Program-made: the position numbers and the translations under genes
Shown here: in pieces, positions 12,455 through 23,724 of the stretch
How positions within the stretch are numbered: position 1 is the stretch's first letter
Layout of the letters: each line of letters starts with the position of its first letter
Notes under the pieces: generated by a model
The model's database searches: none
Told to the model about the DNA's origin: nothing
Seen by the model: only the letters and a program-made list of their open reading frames with translations
Assembly (NCBI GenBank): GCA_036346395.1
Contig: CM070594.1
Span: 22,725,385 to 22,789,384 of the forward strand
Length of the DNA stretch: 64,000 nucleotides
Direction of reading: 5' to 3'
Source: Hsuehochloa calcarea
Taxonomy: Eukaryota; Streptophyta; Magnoliopsida; Poales; Poaceae

Positions 12455-12461
12455 TTTTATA
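12455..12461 (-). promoter_or_regulatory. TATA box, copy 2
   Basis: This is an exact copy of the box at 12332, 123 bp away. Transcription could in principle start from either. Confidence 0.45.
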
Positions 12462-12685
12462 GCCAGTGAGAGGGTGAAGGAATTGTCGAGGAGCTCGAGG
12501 GCACGTGGGTTCCCGAGGCGGTCGTGGCTTGGGCGCTCTGGTCAAAGAGGACGAGGCAGGCGCATGCATCGGAGAGGTGACGGGTGCATCGACTTGGCGC
12601 CATAGAAGCGCCTCATCACGCGAGGCGGTTCTTGAAGCGACAGCGATAGCAATCACGCACGGTTCCAAGGCGAGCCGTGCGTGGT

Positions 12686-13175
12686 ATGTCACTATCACGA
12701 GCGGGAGAGAACCGTCATGATATCTACATATCACGAGCGGTTCGTGGTTAGAACGTCAGGAACCATCCTGACGGTTCTAACCACGACGAACCGCCTGCGA
12801 TACTAAATATCACGCAGCGGTTCGTGATTAGAACTGTGAACCGATGCGTGATCTGCGAAATATCACAGACGGTTCTAACCACGAGCCGTGCAGCGATGAG
12901 ATACTCATCACGCAGGCGGTTCGGGTTAGAACCGCTCATGATTTTAGGTTTTACCATGGTTTGAATGGTAAAAATCCGAGGCATGGTAAATTCAAGAGTA
13001 AGGAAAAATTCAAACCATGGTAAAACCTAAAATCACGAGCGGTTCTAACCACGAACCGCTGCGTGATGAGTATCTCATCACGAGCGGCTCGTGGTTAGAA
13101 CCGTCGTGATGAGACACTTATCACGCAGCGGTTCGTGATACGAACCGTCGTGATATGTCATCACGAGCGGTTTTG
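12686..13175. repeat. Foldback element with near-perfect central hairpin
   Basis: The arms 12893-12964 and 13009-13080 are inverted copies of about 72 bp with a 44-bp loop. Their innermost part, TTTTAGGTTTTACCATGGTT, is perfectly paired. The inverted similarity continues outward with motifs like ATCACGAGCGGTTCGTGG / GGTTAGAACCGTCGTGAT. Similar motifs recur at 13608-13780. Dense inverted CGGTT/AACCG motifs suit subterminal regions of CACTA-type DNA transposons, but no CACTA terminus or 3-bp target duplication was found. Confidence 0.7.
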
Positions 13176-13607
13176 TATAATCTACCTCGCCCGACCTCGT
13201 CCGGCCGCCTCCTCCTCTGCCGCCCCGGCCTCCTCTACTGGGTCGCCTCGGCCTCCCCGAGTTAACACTGCGGCCTCCTCCACCTTGCCCGGCCTCATCG
13301 TCGCCGCCTCCCATGACCTCGTCACCCCAACCTCCCACGACCTCACTCTCTACTCCCCCTTTTGCTCTGTGATGTAGATTACTCTTGTGATGTGTTAGTA
13401 CTCGTGAATTGTTTGAGTTGATGCTCTTTGTGATGTGGGTGATGCATGTCGTGTTTCTTTTATTGCTCTGTGAATGGATTGAGTTGATGCTCTTGTGATG
13501 CTCGCTATTGTGGGAAAGCTAGGAAATCAAAATCAATATCGATTCATTCGTGAGGCTCGGGAGGCTCCATACGAAGTGAAAATCCGTTTCGTTTTTTGCC
13601 ATAGAAA

Positions 13608-13780
13608 AAACTATCACGAGCGGTTCTAAACAAGAACCGTGCGTGATAGTAACTATCCTGAGCGGTTCTTGTTTAGAACCGAACCGCGCAGAAAATAGAC
13701 TATCGCGCACGGTTCTATTCACGCGACCGAGCAGTGGGCATCGTGACGCGTGAATATAACCGTGCAGGCGATGAGGATGA
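13608..13780. repeat. Second cluster of the same inverted CGGTTC/GAACCG motifs
   Basis: ATCACGAGCGGTTCTAAACA and its inverted forms recur about 430 bp after the foldback. The two clusters may be two ends of one non-autonomous element whose GC-rich interior is 13180-13600. Confidence 0.5.
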
Positions 13781-14181
13781 CCTCGCGCATCAAGTCAAGG
13801 GCACGTGATGCGTGGCGGATGGGCGGTTCGATCGGCGAGGCTAGGGAGGAGATGGTGGAGACTTGGGTGGTAGAGTGCCGAGGCGGCCGGGCGAGCAGCG
13901 GACAACTGGGGTGGTTTGGGGCGCAAAAAAAAAGCGGGGAGAGATGGACTAGATGGGCCGGAAGGAGGAATGGGCCAGGTGGCTCAGGGGAAGGAGAAGT
14001 GGGCAAGCCCAAGGAGATTTGAGAATTTAAAACTGGGATTCAAACCTGAGATTTGATTTTGAATTTTGAAATGAGGTTGAAGCTAGAGGATTTTGCAAAT
14101 ACACAATTAATTTGAATTAGTTTTGAACTCCAAAGCGGCAACGGAGAATTACTATTTAAGAACCGAAAATGAGCTGTTACA

Positions 14182-14607
14182 CGCCGCCTGGAAGTCGCTC
14201 TTTCTCCTCCCTCTCAGACGTCACTACCGCCTAGAAGTCACACCGCCGCCGCTTGAAGACGACCTCACCATGACCGTTGCTGCATAGGAGTTCCTCGGCC
14301 TCTGCTCCCTCCCTTACCCCAAGTGAGTTTGTGTTGCTTGCATACTCTCATTTTCTCGTTTTGTGCTGCACTTTATTTTTCTTCTCTTACAGTAGATGCA
14401 TATATAGATGGTATTGTGGTCTGATTTGGTGTAGCATTTTGCTTTAGGATGGCTAGTAGAAGCTCTCACATTCCTGTCCCGCGAGAAACTGTTAATAGTG
14501 TGAATTCCTCCGTATTTGGTGATAGTGCTTGTGATGGACAACAGGTGGATCCTAGATTTTGTGGTCCAATTTTGTTTTGTAAGTCATCTCGATTGCCCAA
14601 TCTCTAG
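14182..14607 (+). other. Orphan gene-like fragment with possible spliced leader and a 52-aa ORF
   Basis: A GC-rich leader-like stretch ends in a possible donor near 14321 (CCCCAAGTGAGT). A possible acceptor (CTTACAG) follows near 14390 and another (GCTTTAG) just before an ATG at 14449. The ORF 14449-14607 encodes 52 residues (MASRSSHIPVPRETVN...) and stops soon after another GTAAG. I do not recognise the protein. It could be the captured or residual 5' end of a host or transposase gene. Confidence 0.35.
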
Positions 14608-14759
14608 TAGCCTCTTTACATTATTTTTTATTTTTAAATACATATATACTCGTTATATCAATGTATCGTTGTATTAGTGTTTTTGGAAAATGATGTTTCG
14701 TGGTATCGTCGTACCCGTATAATCGCACCGGTATCCAGTATAGGGTATAGTACTAGCTA

Positions 14760-14968
14760 GAGGGGTGGATCTACAGTGTTTTACCCGGGTGCACAGGACA
14801 CTAGATCAAAAAATTATTTTTCTTTAGGTATAGTCATATATATACAGTATAGACACCCCTAATTTAAGATAAGAGGACACGTCAAACCAAAAAATTAAAC
14901 ATATTTGATATGTATGGAAAGTGAGGATCCCTGATCATTTTCGTTCTGAATCCGCCACTGCTAGCTAG
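14760..14968. mobile_element. Possible non-autonomous hAT-like DNA transposon
   Basis: The ends GGGGTGGATCTACAGTG and GAATCCGCCACTG resemble the inverted ends (CAGTGGCGGATNC) of a common plant hAT-type element family. The interior is AT-rich and non-coding. The inverted match is imperfect and no 8-bp duplication was verified. Confidence 0.35.
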
Positions 14969-15121
14969 CTAGTATTTGTGGGGTCGGAGGAAGGAGAAGT
15001 CAGGTGGTTGGGAGAAACATAGGGCCGACCGAGTTGGCGGCACCGATGGCTAGACTTTGGTTAACTAACCTCGGCAATTTCGCATGCATGCTCTGGTCTA
15101 GTACTGTTAGTGAATGCATAC

Positions 15122-15128
15122 TATAAAT
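15122..15128 (+). promoter_or_regulatory. Candidate TATA box of the lipase gene
   Basis: ACTATAAATGGG lies about 370 bp upstream of the start codon at 15490, implying a 5' UTR of roughly 330 nt. A CATGCATG (RY-type) motif lies just upstream at 15083-15090. Both are seen in the sequence; function is inferred. Confidence 0.35.
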
Positions 15129-15489
15129 GGGAATTTGTCCTCGAGAATGACGGCCTAACTGGCTGAACATAGGGATGAACTGCTTAATTCTTGAGAAGAA
15201 TTAAAGATCGATCTCCATCTCGGGACCGTATGTCATTGCAATTTACAACTAGTACGAAACAATCTTAAAGGAGTAGTCCGAATCCGATACGTATCGCTGT
15301 TGCTTTTATTATTATTATTATATTGGAGTTAACAGCTCGTTGTCCGTCCGTACCACCAACCGCGCGCGCATAAATGCGTCTCCTCGACCTCCGGAGGAGG
15401 AGGAGGAGGAGACCCTGCCTAGTGCTTACCCATCCCAGTGCTTCGTCCCGTCCATACATCTTCCTGACCTTCCCTCGCGTGAGGTCGAG

Positions 15490-15566
15490 ATGGAAGTGGA
15501 ATACCATGAGGTATTACTCTTTGCTCCGCAGCACTGCACATGGCATTGGTCACTCGGCTCTTACTG

Positions 15567-15613
<47 letters not shown>

Positions 15614-18600
15614 CCTACTGATTCTTACTCGGCTTACTGATTCTCTCTCTCTCTCTCTCATGCCTACTGATTCTTTCTTTCTCTCTCTCTTTTTGTTGTT
15701 GCGTGTTGTTGCCATTGATTCGGATTGATCAGGAGTACGTGTGGAACTCGAGAGGGGTGCAGCTCTTCACCTGCGGATGGCTGCCCGTCGCCACATCGCC
15801 CAAGGCGCTCGTCTTCCTTTGCCATGGTACGTACTCCAACGGTCCACGCATTACGCCAGCTTCAGATTCTTAACTGGATTAGTACGCTTCGATTAGCTTG
15901 CTCCTGCCGCACATTAAGCAAACAAACGATCGATGAAGAACTTACTTTTGTTTGGAACCTCTCTCTCATCAAGAAGCTCTCTTCTTCTTGTTTCTATTTG
16001 TGCGCTTCAGGTTACGGCATGGAATGCAGCGGCTTCATGAGAGGTATGACCTGACACTCTTGATCTAGTTTCTTTCTTTCTTTCTTCTTTTATTTTAGGG
16101 TGTCGTTAAACTTATTCAGAGGAAGACTTTTTTTTGGGGCCTGTGAATATTTTTCTCCCTTGTATCCTCTATGTCCGGCTGGTACCTGGGCCCATGGCGA
16201 GTGGGTCACACGAAAAAAATAGACGGAAGTTTCACGAGCTGTTGGTGTTGCATACACACAGAGCATAGTACTCCTCTTCCCTCTGTTTCTATAGGCATTA
16301 ATGGTTTCACATGCATGTACTAGCCATTTCAGGTCTGTATAATTACTAAATCAATGTTCATAGATGCTTGCCATGAAGAAAAATAAAAACACTCACCCAC
16401 TGCCCACCAGCACATAGCTAGTAATTAAAAGCACCACGCAGTACAGATCTGTAGTAGTGCATTAGCATATGTTAGATGTACATAGGATCCTAACAACAAC
16501 AAAAAAAATGCACATGGGACATTCAGAAACCAAAAACATATTACTAATACCATTCAGTAGACATATTTACATATTTTTGGTGGTGTTTGGTTAATTGTTC
16601 CTTAGTTATATGGAGTAGATACTGATTTGATGCCAGTGAGGAGATAATAACACTAGCTGTTTTGTTCTGTTTGCTAGTTTCAGTTCAAGGAACCTTTCCC
16701 GTTTTGTTCCAGTGCGATGTACCTGTAACTCTGAAAGTACTATGGCTCAAAAAAAGTATAGCTAGGTTTAGTCCTCCAGAACTCCTGCAAATGAAATTCC
16801 TACATTATGCTGACTCCTGCCTTCTTTAGCTTAGATAGTTTCTTAATCAACAGTTCAGTTAGACAACCACAAGGCAAAGTACATAATCTGAAGTCGTTCT
16901 ATGGATAAACTGACAGATAAAGGCTGCGCACTAGCATGGATATCTAACATATTTGCGTCTTGATCTAGCCTTGGAAGTTCCACCAACTTACGCATGTAGT
17001 TAGCTGCATTTTAGCAATCCATTCCTGCAACCAGCACTAGGAATTAAGCCTGCATATATGTTTTACACTTCCTTTCAAGATCCTGACATATACTCCTATT
17101 GATCGATCTTTCTTAATCTCTGACCATAGTTTTCAACACAAATCCCTTTCATCCATCCACCAGGGGCAGTTCTACAGGTGAGCTGCCCGACCCACCGCCC
17201 TAGCCTTTCCTTAATCGCTGCCATAACCAGCCGCTTAAAAATAGTGTATATAGAACACAGACGACGCACGTATATAACACAAAACAAAAACGCGTCAGAT
17301 TCGCAAATCTGACAACCGCCGCGTACGTTGTCGCGTTCTTAATTTATAAGGGTGTGTACTGTACCACGGCTCGCCATTAACGAGGGCCTAACCACTTGTC
17401 TCCGGCGAGCAACTTGTACCGGCACTATGTGAGGCTGGATGTGGTCTCAATGCTGATCCGTGGATCGATCGGAGGTGAGAGAGGATCGGCTACAGCCGTA
17501 AGTAACTAGCACTACACATTGGAAGTGAGCTACCGATCCGAGGCGTATCACAAGAGCTCGCCATTAACAATGTCGTCCCATCGTGAACACAATTGATTGG
17601 TTCAGATCTTGTATACATTAGACCCCGTTTGGAACACAGGAGTATCACAAGAACAGTTTAATTTTCTTAGGAATCGAGAAAACTCCCGCATTTTAAATAA
17701 AGCTAGCCTAACAAAGGCGGAAGAAGAATATGTTTCTTCTTTTCTTTCCCACGGCGGTCAACCAATTATTTTATCTAGAGCGTCGTTTTCGATCCAATTA
17801 CTATAATAACTCGCCGTTTCCGGTGAGTGGTCCGCGGTGGCGATGGAGCTAGGTTGCCCCTTTTCGATCGGTACTTTTGTAGGAGTTGCTAATCAGCGCA
17901 CTGATTATCTTGCCCTTTGGGCTATGGAAGAAATTAGTGATGGGGGGCACACCATGGAGCGGTGGCCACCGGCCTGCGGCTTGGCTTTGCTGTCGTGGAG
18001 CAAGCTGGACTTAATTGAGTAGAGGTTGCAGTGGATGATGCACACTGACAGAGTGGCAGGCCAAAACAGGGAGTGGTTAGTGGTAGTAGCTAGGGCTCAT
18101 TTATAATGAATTAATTGCGTGGAGAATTTTGGTTGCAGCTAATAGCTACCGGTGCCCGCCTCTGGAAAACCAATGTGTGGCTTTGGGCCTTCGGCCGTAG
18201 AGTACTCGCTCTGTCACTGAATACAAGATCAATTTTCATGTTGATATGGTTTACTAAATATAGGCCGTTTTTATGGCTTCCAAAGTACTACTTTGACCGT
18301 TTGACCACTAACTTGTACTGCAATTATATTAGTGATGTAGGGGTTGTAAGATCGGAAACGATAACCAAAGGGGGTGAATGATTGTAGTGTTTTTGTTTTA
18401 ACTTACCGAGAAGATCCTGCTCTGGATTCAACCGACAACTGAATACTACGTACTCGTTCGAGTTGGTCTCCTCGTCGTAGTGGTAAAAAATATTGTGATC
18501 AGTTCTGCCAGTCGATGCTATTATCGACAACCGGAAGAACAACACAGTACGTAATCGAAGAAGACGAAGTCGACCTGATCGAGAGAGTTACGACCACCTA

Positions 18601-21600
18601 GTCGAAAGAGTTCGACTATCAGATTTCTTCCACCCTCCGGCTTGGGAAATTCATGCACTGCAAAGCGCAAAAGAAGATCGAAAACAATGGACAAGAACAA
18701 GTCGGATATATCTCGGAACAGGAACTAGTCGAAGACTTATCAACACAAGAGCTGGTCGAAGATAAAAGAACATGCAGTCAGCGATGAAAGAGAACAAGTC
18801 GAACACAAAGTCCGGAATCACACCGGCAGAGATGACAAATCTTTCTTGAAAGTGATCTGATCTGTTATTACTCAAACTTGTTCTGTGTTTACAAAGTGCT
18901 CTCACAGCACCCCTCGAACCCTGGCAAGAAAGCACCGAAAAAGCTTTCTCTCTGAAAGCCGCCGCCGCCAAAAGCCCCAAAAAGCCTCCCGCCAACATGC
19001 GTTACTTTAACCTCTTCGGTCTTTATATGCTATGTCCCCAAACCGTGTCCTTATCAACACGGACACATAATCCTATCTCTTCCGTGAAACAAGGGAACTG
19101 AACCCCTCAAATCACGGTAATATCTCTAAACCTTTCATAACTCTTCACGCGTCGAAGCCTCTAAGACGATATCTCCTGGAGTTTCGACCACACATCATGC
19201 ATTCATCTTTAATTACCATATGCCCCAGCGTGAGCACAGCCACCTCGTGACATCCACGACCACTTGAACCTTGGATTCCCCCCTCCAAGTTTTGGTCTTC
19301 CTTGTTATCGATCATGCAAAGATCAAAAAACGTTTTCCTGGCATAAATTCTCCAACTTGACCAATATCAGCTCACACACGCATATTACACTCACGTCCAT
19401 CAACAAACATGAATCAGATCATCAACGACCATAAATTTTAGTTTCCAAAAAAGCAATTCGAGACGACTCTGTAAAACCAGTCATACCGCTGTGTACATGC
19501 CGGTCATACTGCTGGTCAATCAGACACGAGTACTCAAGGTACTCAAAGAAAACAACTATTGAAGTACTCAAAGAAAACGACCACTTACTAGAGGCGTACA
19601 ACCGCTTACCAAAGGCATACGACCACTTACTAGAGGCCTACGACCACTAAGCACGAAGCCTATAACTACCGACCACGAAGCCCATGACTATCGATCACGA
19701 AGCCTACGACTACCGACCACGAAGCCTACGACTACCGACCACGAAGCCCACAACTATCGACCAGTCGCTGTAGCTCCGACCATCGACCATGCAACTCTGA
19801 CTGTCGACCAGTTACTGTAGCTTCGGCCATCGACCATGCAACTCCGACTATCCTTCGTACTCGATATACACCTCAACTTACGACTGAGTACATTATTCAT
19901 AACTCTACCACTCGGTACTCGAAAAACTAATACTCAGTACTTAGAGCTACAGTACTTTGAACTGTATTACTCGGTACTCGTAGCTACAGTACTCTGGGTC
20001 CAGTCGAAAGGATCATCGAATATTACCAATTAGACCACCCGATACAAGGCACGATCCGACCATTCACACTGAAAGTCAGCAACCGAAACTTTCACAACCG
20101 CAAATGTCAATACAACCCAACTGTCAATTATTCATCATCACAAAATCTATGACCAGTCCATATAGTCCTTTACGACCAGTCCACCTGGTCTAACAGAAGT
20201 AGTTTTTTATCCCTGTAAAAAAATCACGGAGAAAATAAAAGCTCCTGTAGAATTAGCTAGTTTGACTAGATTTTTTTTTCCACATTACTTTGAAAATTAG
20301 GCACCATTTGTTTTATTGGTAGAAATTTTGGAAGCATTTAGACTGCTTCCGGCACAGTTCCTATGTGAAATCCATGCGTTTCACATGCACCTTAGCGGTG
20401 ATCTGATGCACAGGTGCCCTGTTGCGATCCAAGCATTTGTAAAAAAAGAGAAATGGATTGACGCTGGATGGCGTGACCAGTACTAATGATCCAGTAATGT
20501 TCAACGGTGTTGTTTTAATTCCTTGCCGTGATATTTGCAGCGTGCGGCGTGCGGCTCGCGGCGGCGGGGTACGGCGTGTTCGGCATGGACTACGAGGGGC
20601 ACGGCAAGTCGATGGGCACCCGCTGCTACATCCGCAGCTTCCACCGGCTCGTCGACGACTGCCACCGATTCTTCAGGTCCATCTGCGGTACGTAATAATC
20701 AACTACTCCATCGTAAATGCATCCCCACCTCTTCTTCACCGATCTTTCATAGCATCTTCAATAGTATCATATCAGCCATCATCGATTAGTTCTTTCATAC
20801 CAGTAAAGTCTTACATGAAAGAGAGAGAAACGTGGAGAGAAGAGAAGTCGTCGTCTCCTCACGCGAATATCGCTGCACGCGAATCCAGACAAACGACTAG
20901 CGAAAACACGCTGATGGAGCTAACCGACTCCAGATGCCGGTGAAAACGCGAACCAAGACAAAGCATCTGGCGAAAACAAAAACACGCTGGCGAAACGGAT
21001 GACGATGACCTCCACACCGCGAAGATCACATCAACCGCAATGACATTGATCTCCCGGTGTGCCGACCGCAACGAGGTAGATCCGGCCACCAAAACGGCGT
21101 CGACGGGCTAGATCCAGGCGTCGGCGGGTTGGATCTGGCCAGATCTAGATGTTTCGGCGGCGGCGGCCTTAGAGTCTAGCAGCGTAGACCGTTTGGGGCG
21201 CCGGTTGGGGGGAGAGGGTGGTGGTGGGGTGCCAGTGGGGGAGAGACAGCTGCAGGAGAGAAAGGGTGTCGGTGGGGATGTGAGGGAGAGAGTGTTGGTG
21301 GGGATGTGAGAAAAGGGTGTGTAGGGGGGGGGGAGGTTATTTAAAAAATTGATTGCAAAACAATTAAAAGATGATATTGTGGAGTATGTTAGAGATAATA
21401 TATTGAAGAAGTTGTCTTTAGTGTTGTATTTAGCTGAGGTGGAGGTGTTAGAGACAATTTAAAAAACATACTATTTAACATGCCCTCGTACATTCTTAAA
21501 TTTTACCTGAACATGCAGCTAGCTTGTTGCTAATTACAGTTGGGCTTTTCTACTCAATTTGCCGGCTTAGGAGAAAACAAAACATTCACTCTATCTAATT

Positions 21601-23724
21601 TGTCTGCTGAACAAGTCATGCGATATGATTGATTCAGGTATTTCAGTGTGTAGCTGTGCATGGTTTTAGTTCTTTTTCCTTCTTCGGATAAACTACCAAG
21701 CACTAGTGCTAGTGATTAATGGAAGTTGGGCATTCCCCGTTGATAGAGGGAGGTGGCCATGCATTGATTTGATCCATCAATGAAATTGTTCGGTGGCACG
21801 TAGGGCTCGTGTGTGCCAAGTCCCATAGGGCGTTGAGCATTGATAGAGATTAATGGCAGTACTAGTACTTAACAATCGACAGTGCCTTTTCTCATGATAA
21901 TATGCTCAATCGCAAGCTTTTTTTTTGGGGTCACATCGTAATTAAGAAATGCAAAAGGAATTAAGCACTTGCACTATCACAGATGGTCTCAGCATGATGC
22001 AATAATGCCTTGGAATTAAAAGTGGAATTTTTTAAAGAGAGAACAATCCTAATCCAGCGTGTTTCAAGTCAGTTCCTTTTGCAAAATTTTGATACTAGAC
22101 AGCCATGACATGAATTTGCTCTCTCCTTCTGGTGGACGTTGCACAGATTACTAATCAGCTGTTCCCTTTCTCCTTCCTGCCTGCCTCCTGCAGACCTGGA
22201 AGAGTACAGGAGCAAGAGCCGGTTCCTCTACGGCGAGTCCATGGGCGGCGCCGTGGCGCTCCTGCTGCACAAGAAGGACCCCACGTTCTGGGACGGCGCC
22301 GTCCTCGTCGCGCCCATGTGCAAGGTACGCATGATCTTACGGATGGAGATGAAGCTGCACTAGTAGTACATTGTAAAAATCTGATTCTGTAAGGTGTCGC
22401 ATACTTCCTTACCCGAAGAATCTTTCTGTCCAATTCAGATATCGGAGAAGGTGAAGCCGCACCCGCTGGTGATTACCCTCCTGACGCAGGTGGAGGATGT
22501 CATCCCCAAGTGGAAGATCGTCCCGACCAAAGACGTCATCGACGCTGCCTTCAAGGACCACGCCAAGCGCGAAAAGGTCGGTGAAATCGAACTCTTTCTT
22601 CTTCAGATGTTCTGGTTTCAGTTATATTGTCACAGGCAGCCTGTATTTTTCAGTTCTAAAAAACAGTTGGGTTATAAAAAGATATGGGTCAGTTTTAGCA
22701 ATGAGCATCCATTATAATTTTTGCCCTTACTATAGTACTGATAAAACGTTATACTGTTATAATGGATAATTGAAAACGATGTTTTTAGTCAGTGTTATTG
22801 CTGCTGTAGTATTGGCTAAGCTGTAACAAGATCTAGTCTACAGAACGTCCTGTATTTTCAGCACTCCAACTGTCTCTGGCCATATTGTTCGGAGTTCGGA
22901 TACAAGTGTCCACAGTTTCTGTGATCATTATGGTCAGGCAGGTCAAAATGCATAATCTTGACTGAACCCAAGATTTCCTTATCACTGTCATGTTGCCCGC
23001 AAAAGCCCACTCTTTGATGTTTTCATACCATATCTCCTGCCGTTGCCCATTGATGTAATTGAACAGTGAGATTTTCAAGTCTAAAATTTCAATGTGTTCT
23101 GCCACGGCGAACAGATCAGGAAAAACAAGCTGATCTACCAGGACAAGCCGCGGCTGAAGACTGCACTGGAGCTCCTCAGGACCAGCATGTACGTAGAAGA
23201 CAGCTTATCGCAGGTACTCTCTCAACTTCAGATTGTCACAATCTTGCATCACTTTGTAACGATGTGGTTTCAATTCTATGTCAAACATGGCTGAACGTTG
23301 GCTCTCAACTCTGCTGCACTCCCTAAACATGGTTCCACAGGTGAAACTGCCGTTCTTTGTCCTGCACGGCGAGGCCGACACGGTGACCGACCCAGAGGTG
23401 AGCCGCGCGCTGTACGACCGCGCCGCTAGCACCGACAAGACCATCAAGCTCTACCCGGGGATGTGGCACGGCCTCACCGCCGGTGAGCCCGACGAGAACG
23501 TGGAGGCCATCTTTTCAGACATTGTCGCCTGGCTCAACGAGCGGAGCCGCAGCTGGAGTCTGGAGGAACGCCTGATGAAGATGATGGCAGCGGCCGACAA
23601 GTTCATCATCGACGGCGAGAAAGGTGTCGACAACGGTGCAACTCCAGCACATGCCCGCCCTCGACGGCGCGGGGGCCTCCTCTGCGGCCTCACTGGCCGG
23701 ACACATCACCACGCAGAAATGTAG
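15490..23724 (+). CDS. Alpha/beta hydrolase, monoacylglycerol lipase / caffeoylshikimate esterase family (8 exons, 348 aa)
   Basis: Coding exons are 15490-15510, 15733-15826, 16011-16043, 20541-20687, 22194-22324, 22439-22576, 23115-23213 and 23341-23724. All introns are GT-AG, phases agree, and the total is 1047 nt with stop. The start MEVEYHE matches the family's usual N-terminus and is the first in-frame ATG. Residues show the oxyanion HGYG (38-41), MDYEGHGKS (65-73), the nucleophile elbow GESMGG with Ser114, Asp234 in HGEADTVTDP and His264 in GMWHG, so the catalytic triad is complete. Length is normal for plant members. No signal peptide or membrane segment is seen, suggesting a cytosolic or peripheral enzyme hydrolysing monoacylglycerol or a related acyl ester; the exact substrate cannot be told from sequence. 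Intron 3 (4.5 kb) holds a retroelement. A convergent UXS fragment and a copia array lie downstream. Confidence 0.93.
15570..15690 (+). repeat. (CT)n microsatellite block in intron 1 of the lipase gene
   Basis: A TC tract of about 41 nt starts near 15570. Two shorter tracts follow, each preceded by a copy of CTACTGATTC or TTACTGATTC, so a short unit has been triplicated with the tract. It lies 60 bp after the first exon. Confidence 0.9.
16044..18344. other. Intron 3, 5' part: no gene seen
   Basis: AT-rich intronic sequence with short low-complexity runs. It holds no domain-bearing ORF and no clear transposon termini; small MITEs may be present but I could not define any. Confidence 0.5.
18345..20195 (-). 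mobile_element. LTR-like retroelement sequence inside intron 3
   Basis: The block reads on the minus strand from TGTTAGACCAGG (20195) to about CGATCTTACA (18345). It has a TATATAAAG-like promoter near 19022, and the 18345 end (TAAGATCGGAAACG...GGGGGTGAAT) is of the kind seen at LTR ends of the insertion at 61416. No polyprotein is present, so it is LTR-only. Target duplications could not be matched, so the edges are approximate. It splits the region between exons 3 and 4 without touching splice sites. Confidence 0.5.
19652..19761. repeat. 22-bp minisatellite, 5 copies
   Basis: The unit CACGAAGCCTACGACTACCG plus AC is repeated five times in register with few substitutions. It lies inside the intron-3 retroelement. 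Shorter related pieces (GACCACTTACTAGAGGC) precede it. Confidence 0.85.
20688..22193. other. Intron 4: no gene; probable small transposon debris
   Basis: 20750-21480 is compositionally different: GC-rich, then G-rich with GGTGGTGGGG runs, then AT-rich. It could be a degenerate DNA transposon, but no termini were confirmed. The remainder is ordinary intron sequence. Confidence 0.4.

Larger units (their letters stand above)
12306..12551. repeat. Perfect 123-bp tandem duplication containing the LTR TATA box
   Basis: The copies lie at about 12306-12428 and 12429-12551, offset by exactly 123 bp and identical apart from the left edge. Each contains CCCCTTTTATAGCCAG, so the minus-strand TATAAAA box is present twice. 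Because 123 is a multiple of three, a repeated 41-residue frame appears, but the DNA is LTR promoter sequence, not a gene. Confidence 0.9.
9409..14181 (-). repeat. Large minus-strand gypsy-type LTR with nested repeats
   Basis: On the minus strand it starts TGTAACAGCTCA at 14181 and ends ...CGACACAACA near 9409. Its 3' part (9409-9950) is AT-rich and resembles the ends of other large grass gypsy LTRs. Core promoters lie at 12332-12338 and 12455-12461. The length is inflated by three minisatellites (11416-11825), a 123-bp tandem duplication, and a foldback block with further inverted motifs up to 13780. It holds no polyprotein sequence. The ORFs at 11711-12734 run through these repeats and are not genes. 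The left edge is estimated. Confidence 0.5.

Noticed and set aside
11856..12734. 292-aa minus-strand ORF with an internal 41-residue repeat
   Set aside because: The repeat is the 123-bp DNA duplication of an LTR promoter. There is no domain, and the frame runs through the TATA boxes.
15340..15567. Upstream in-frame extension of the lipase N-terminus
   Set aside because: It would begin at TTG, not ATG, and the extra residues (Glu-rich run) are not a family feature. ATG at 15490 gives the usual start.
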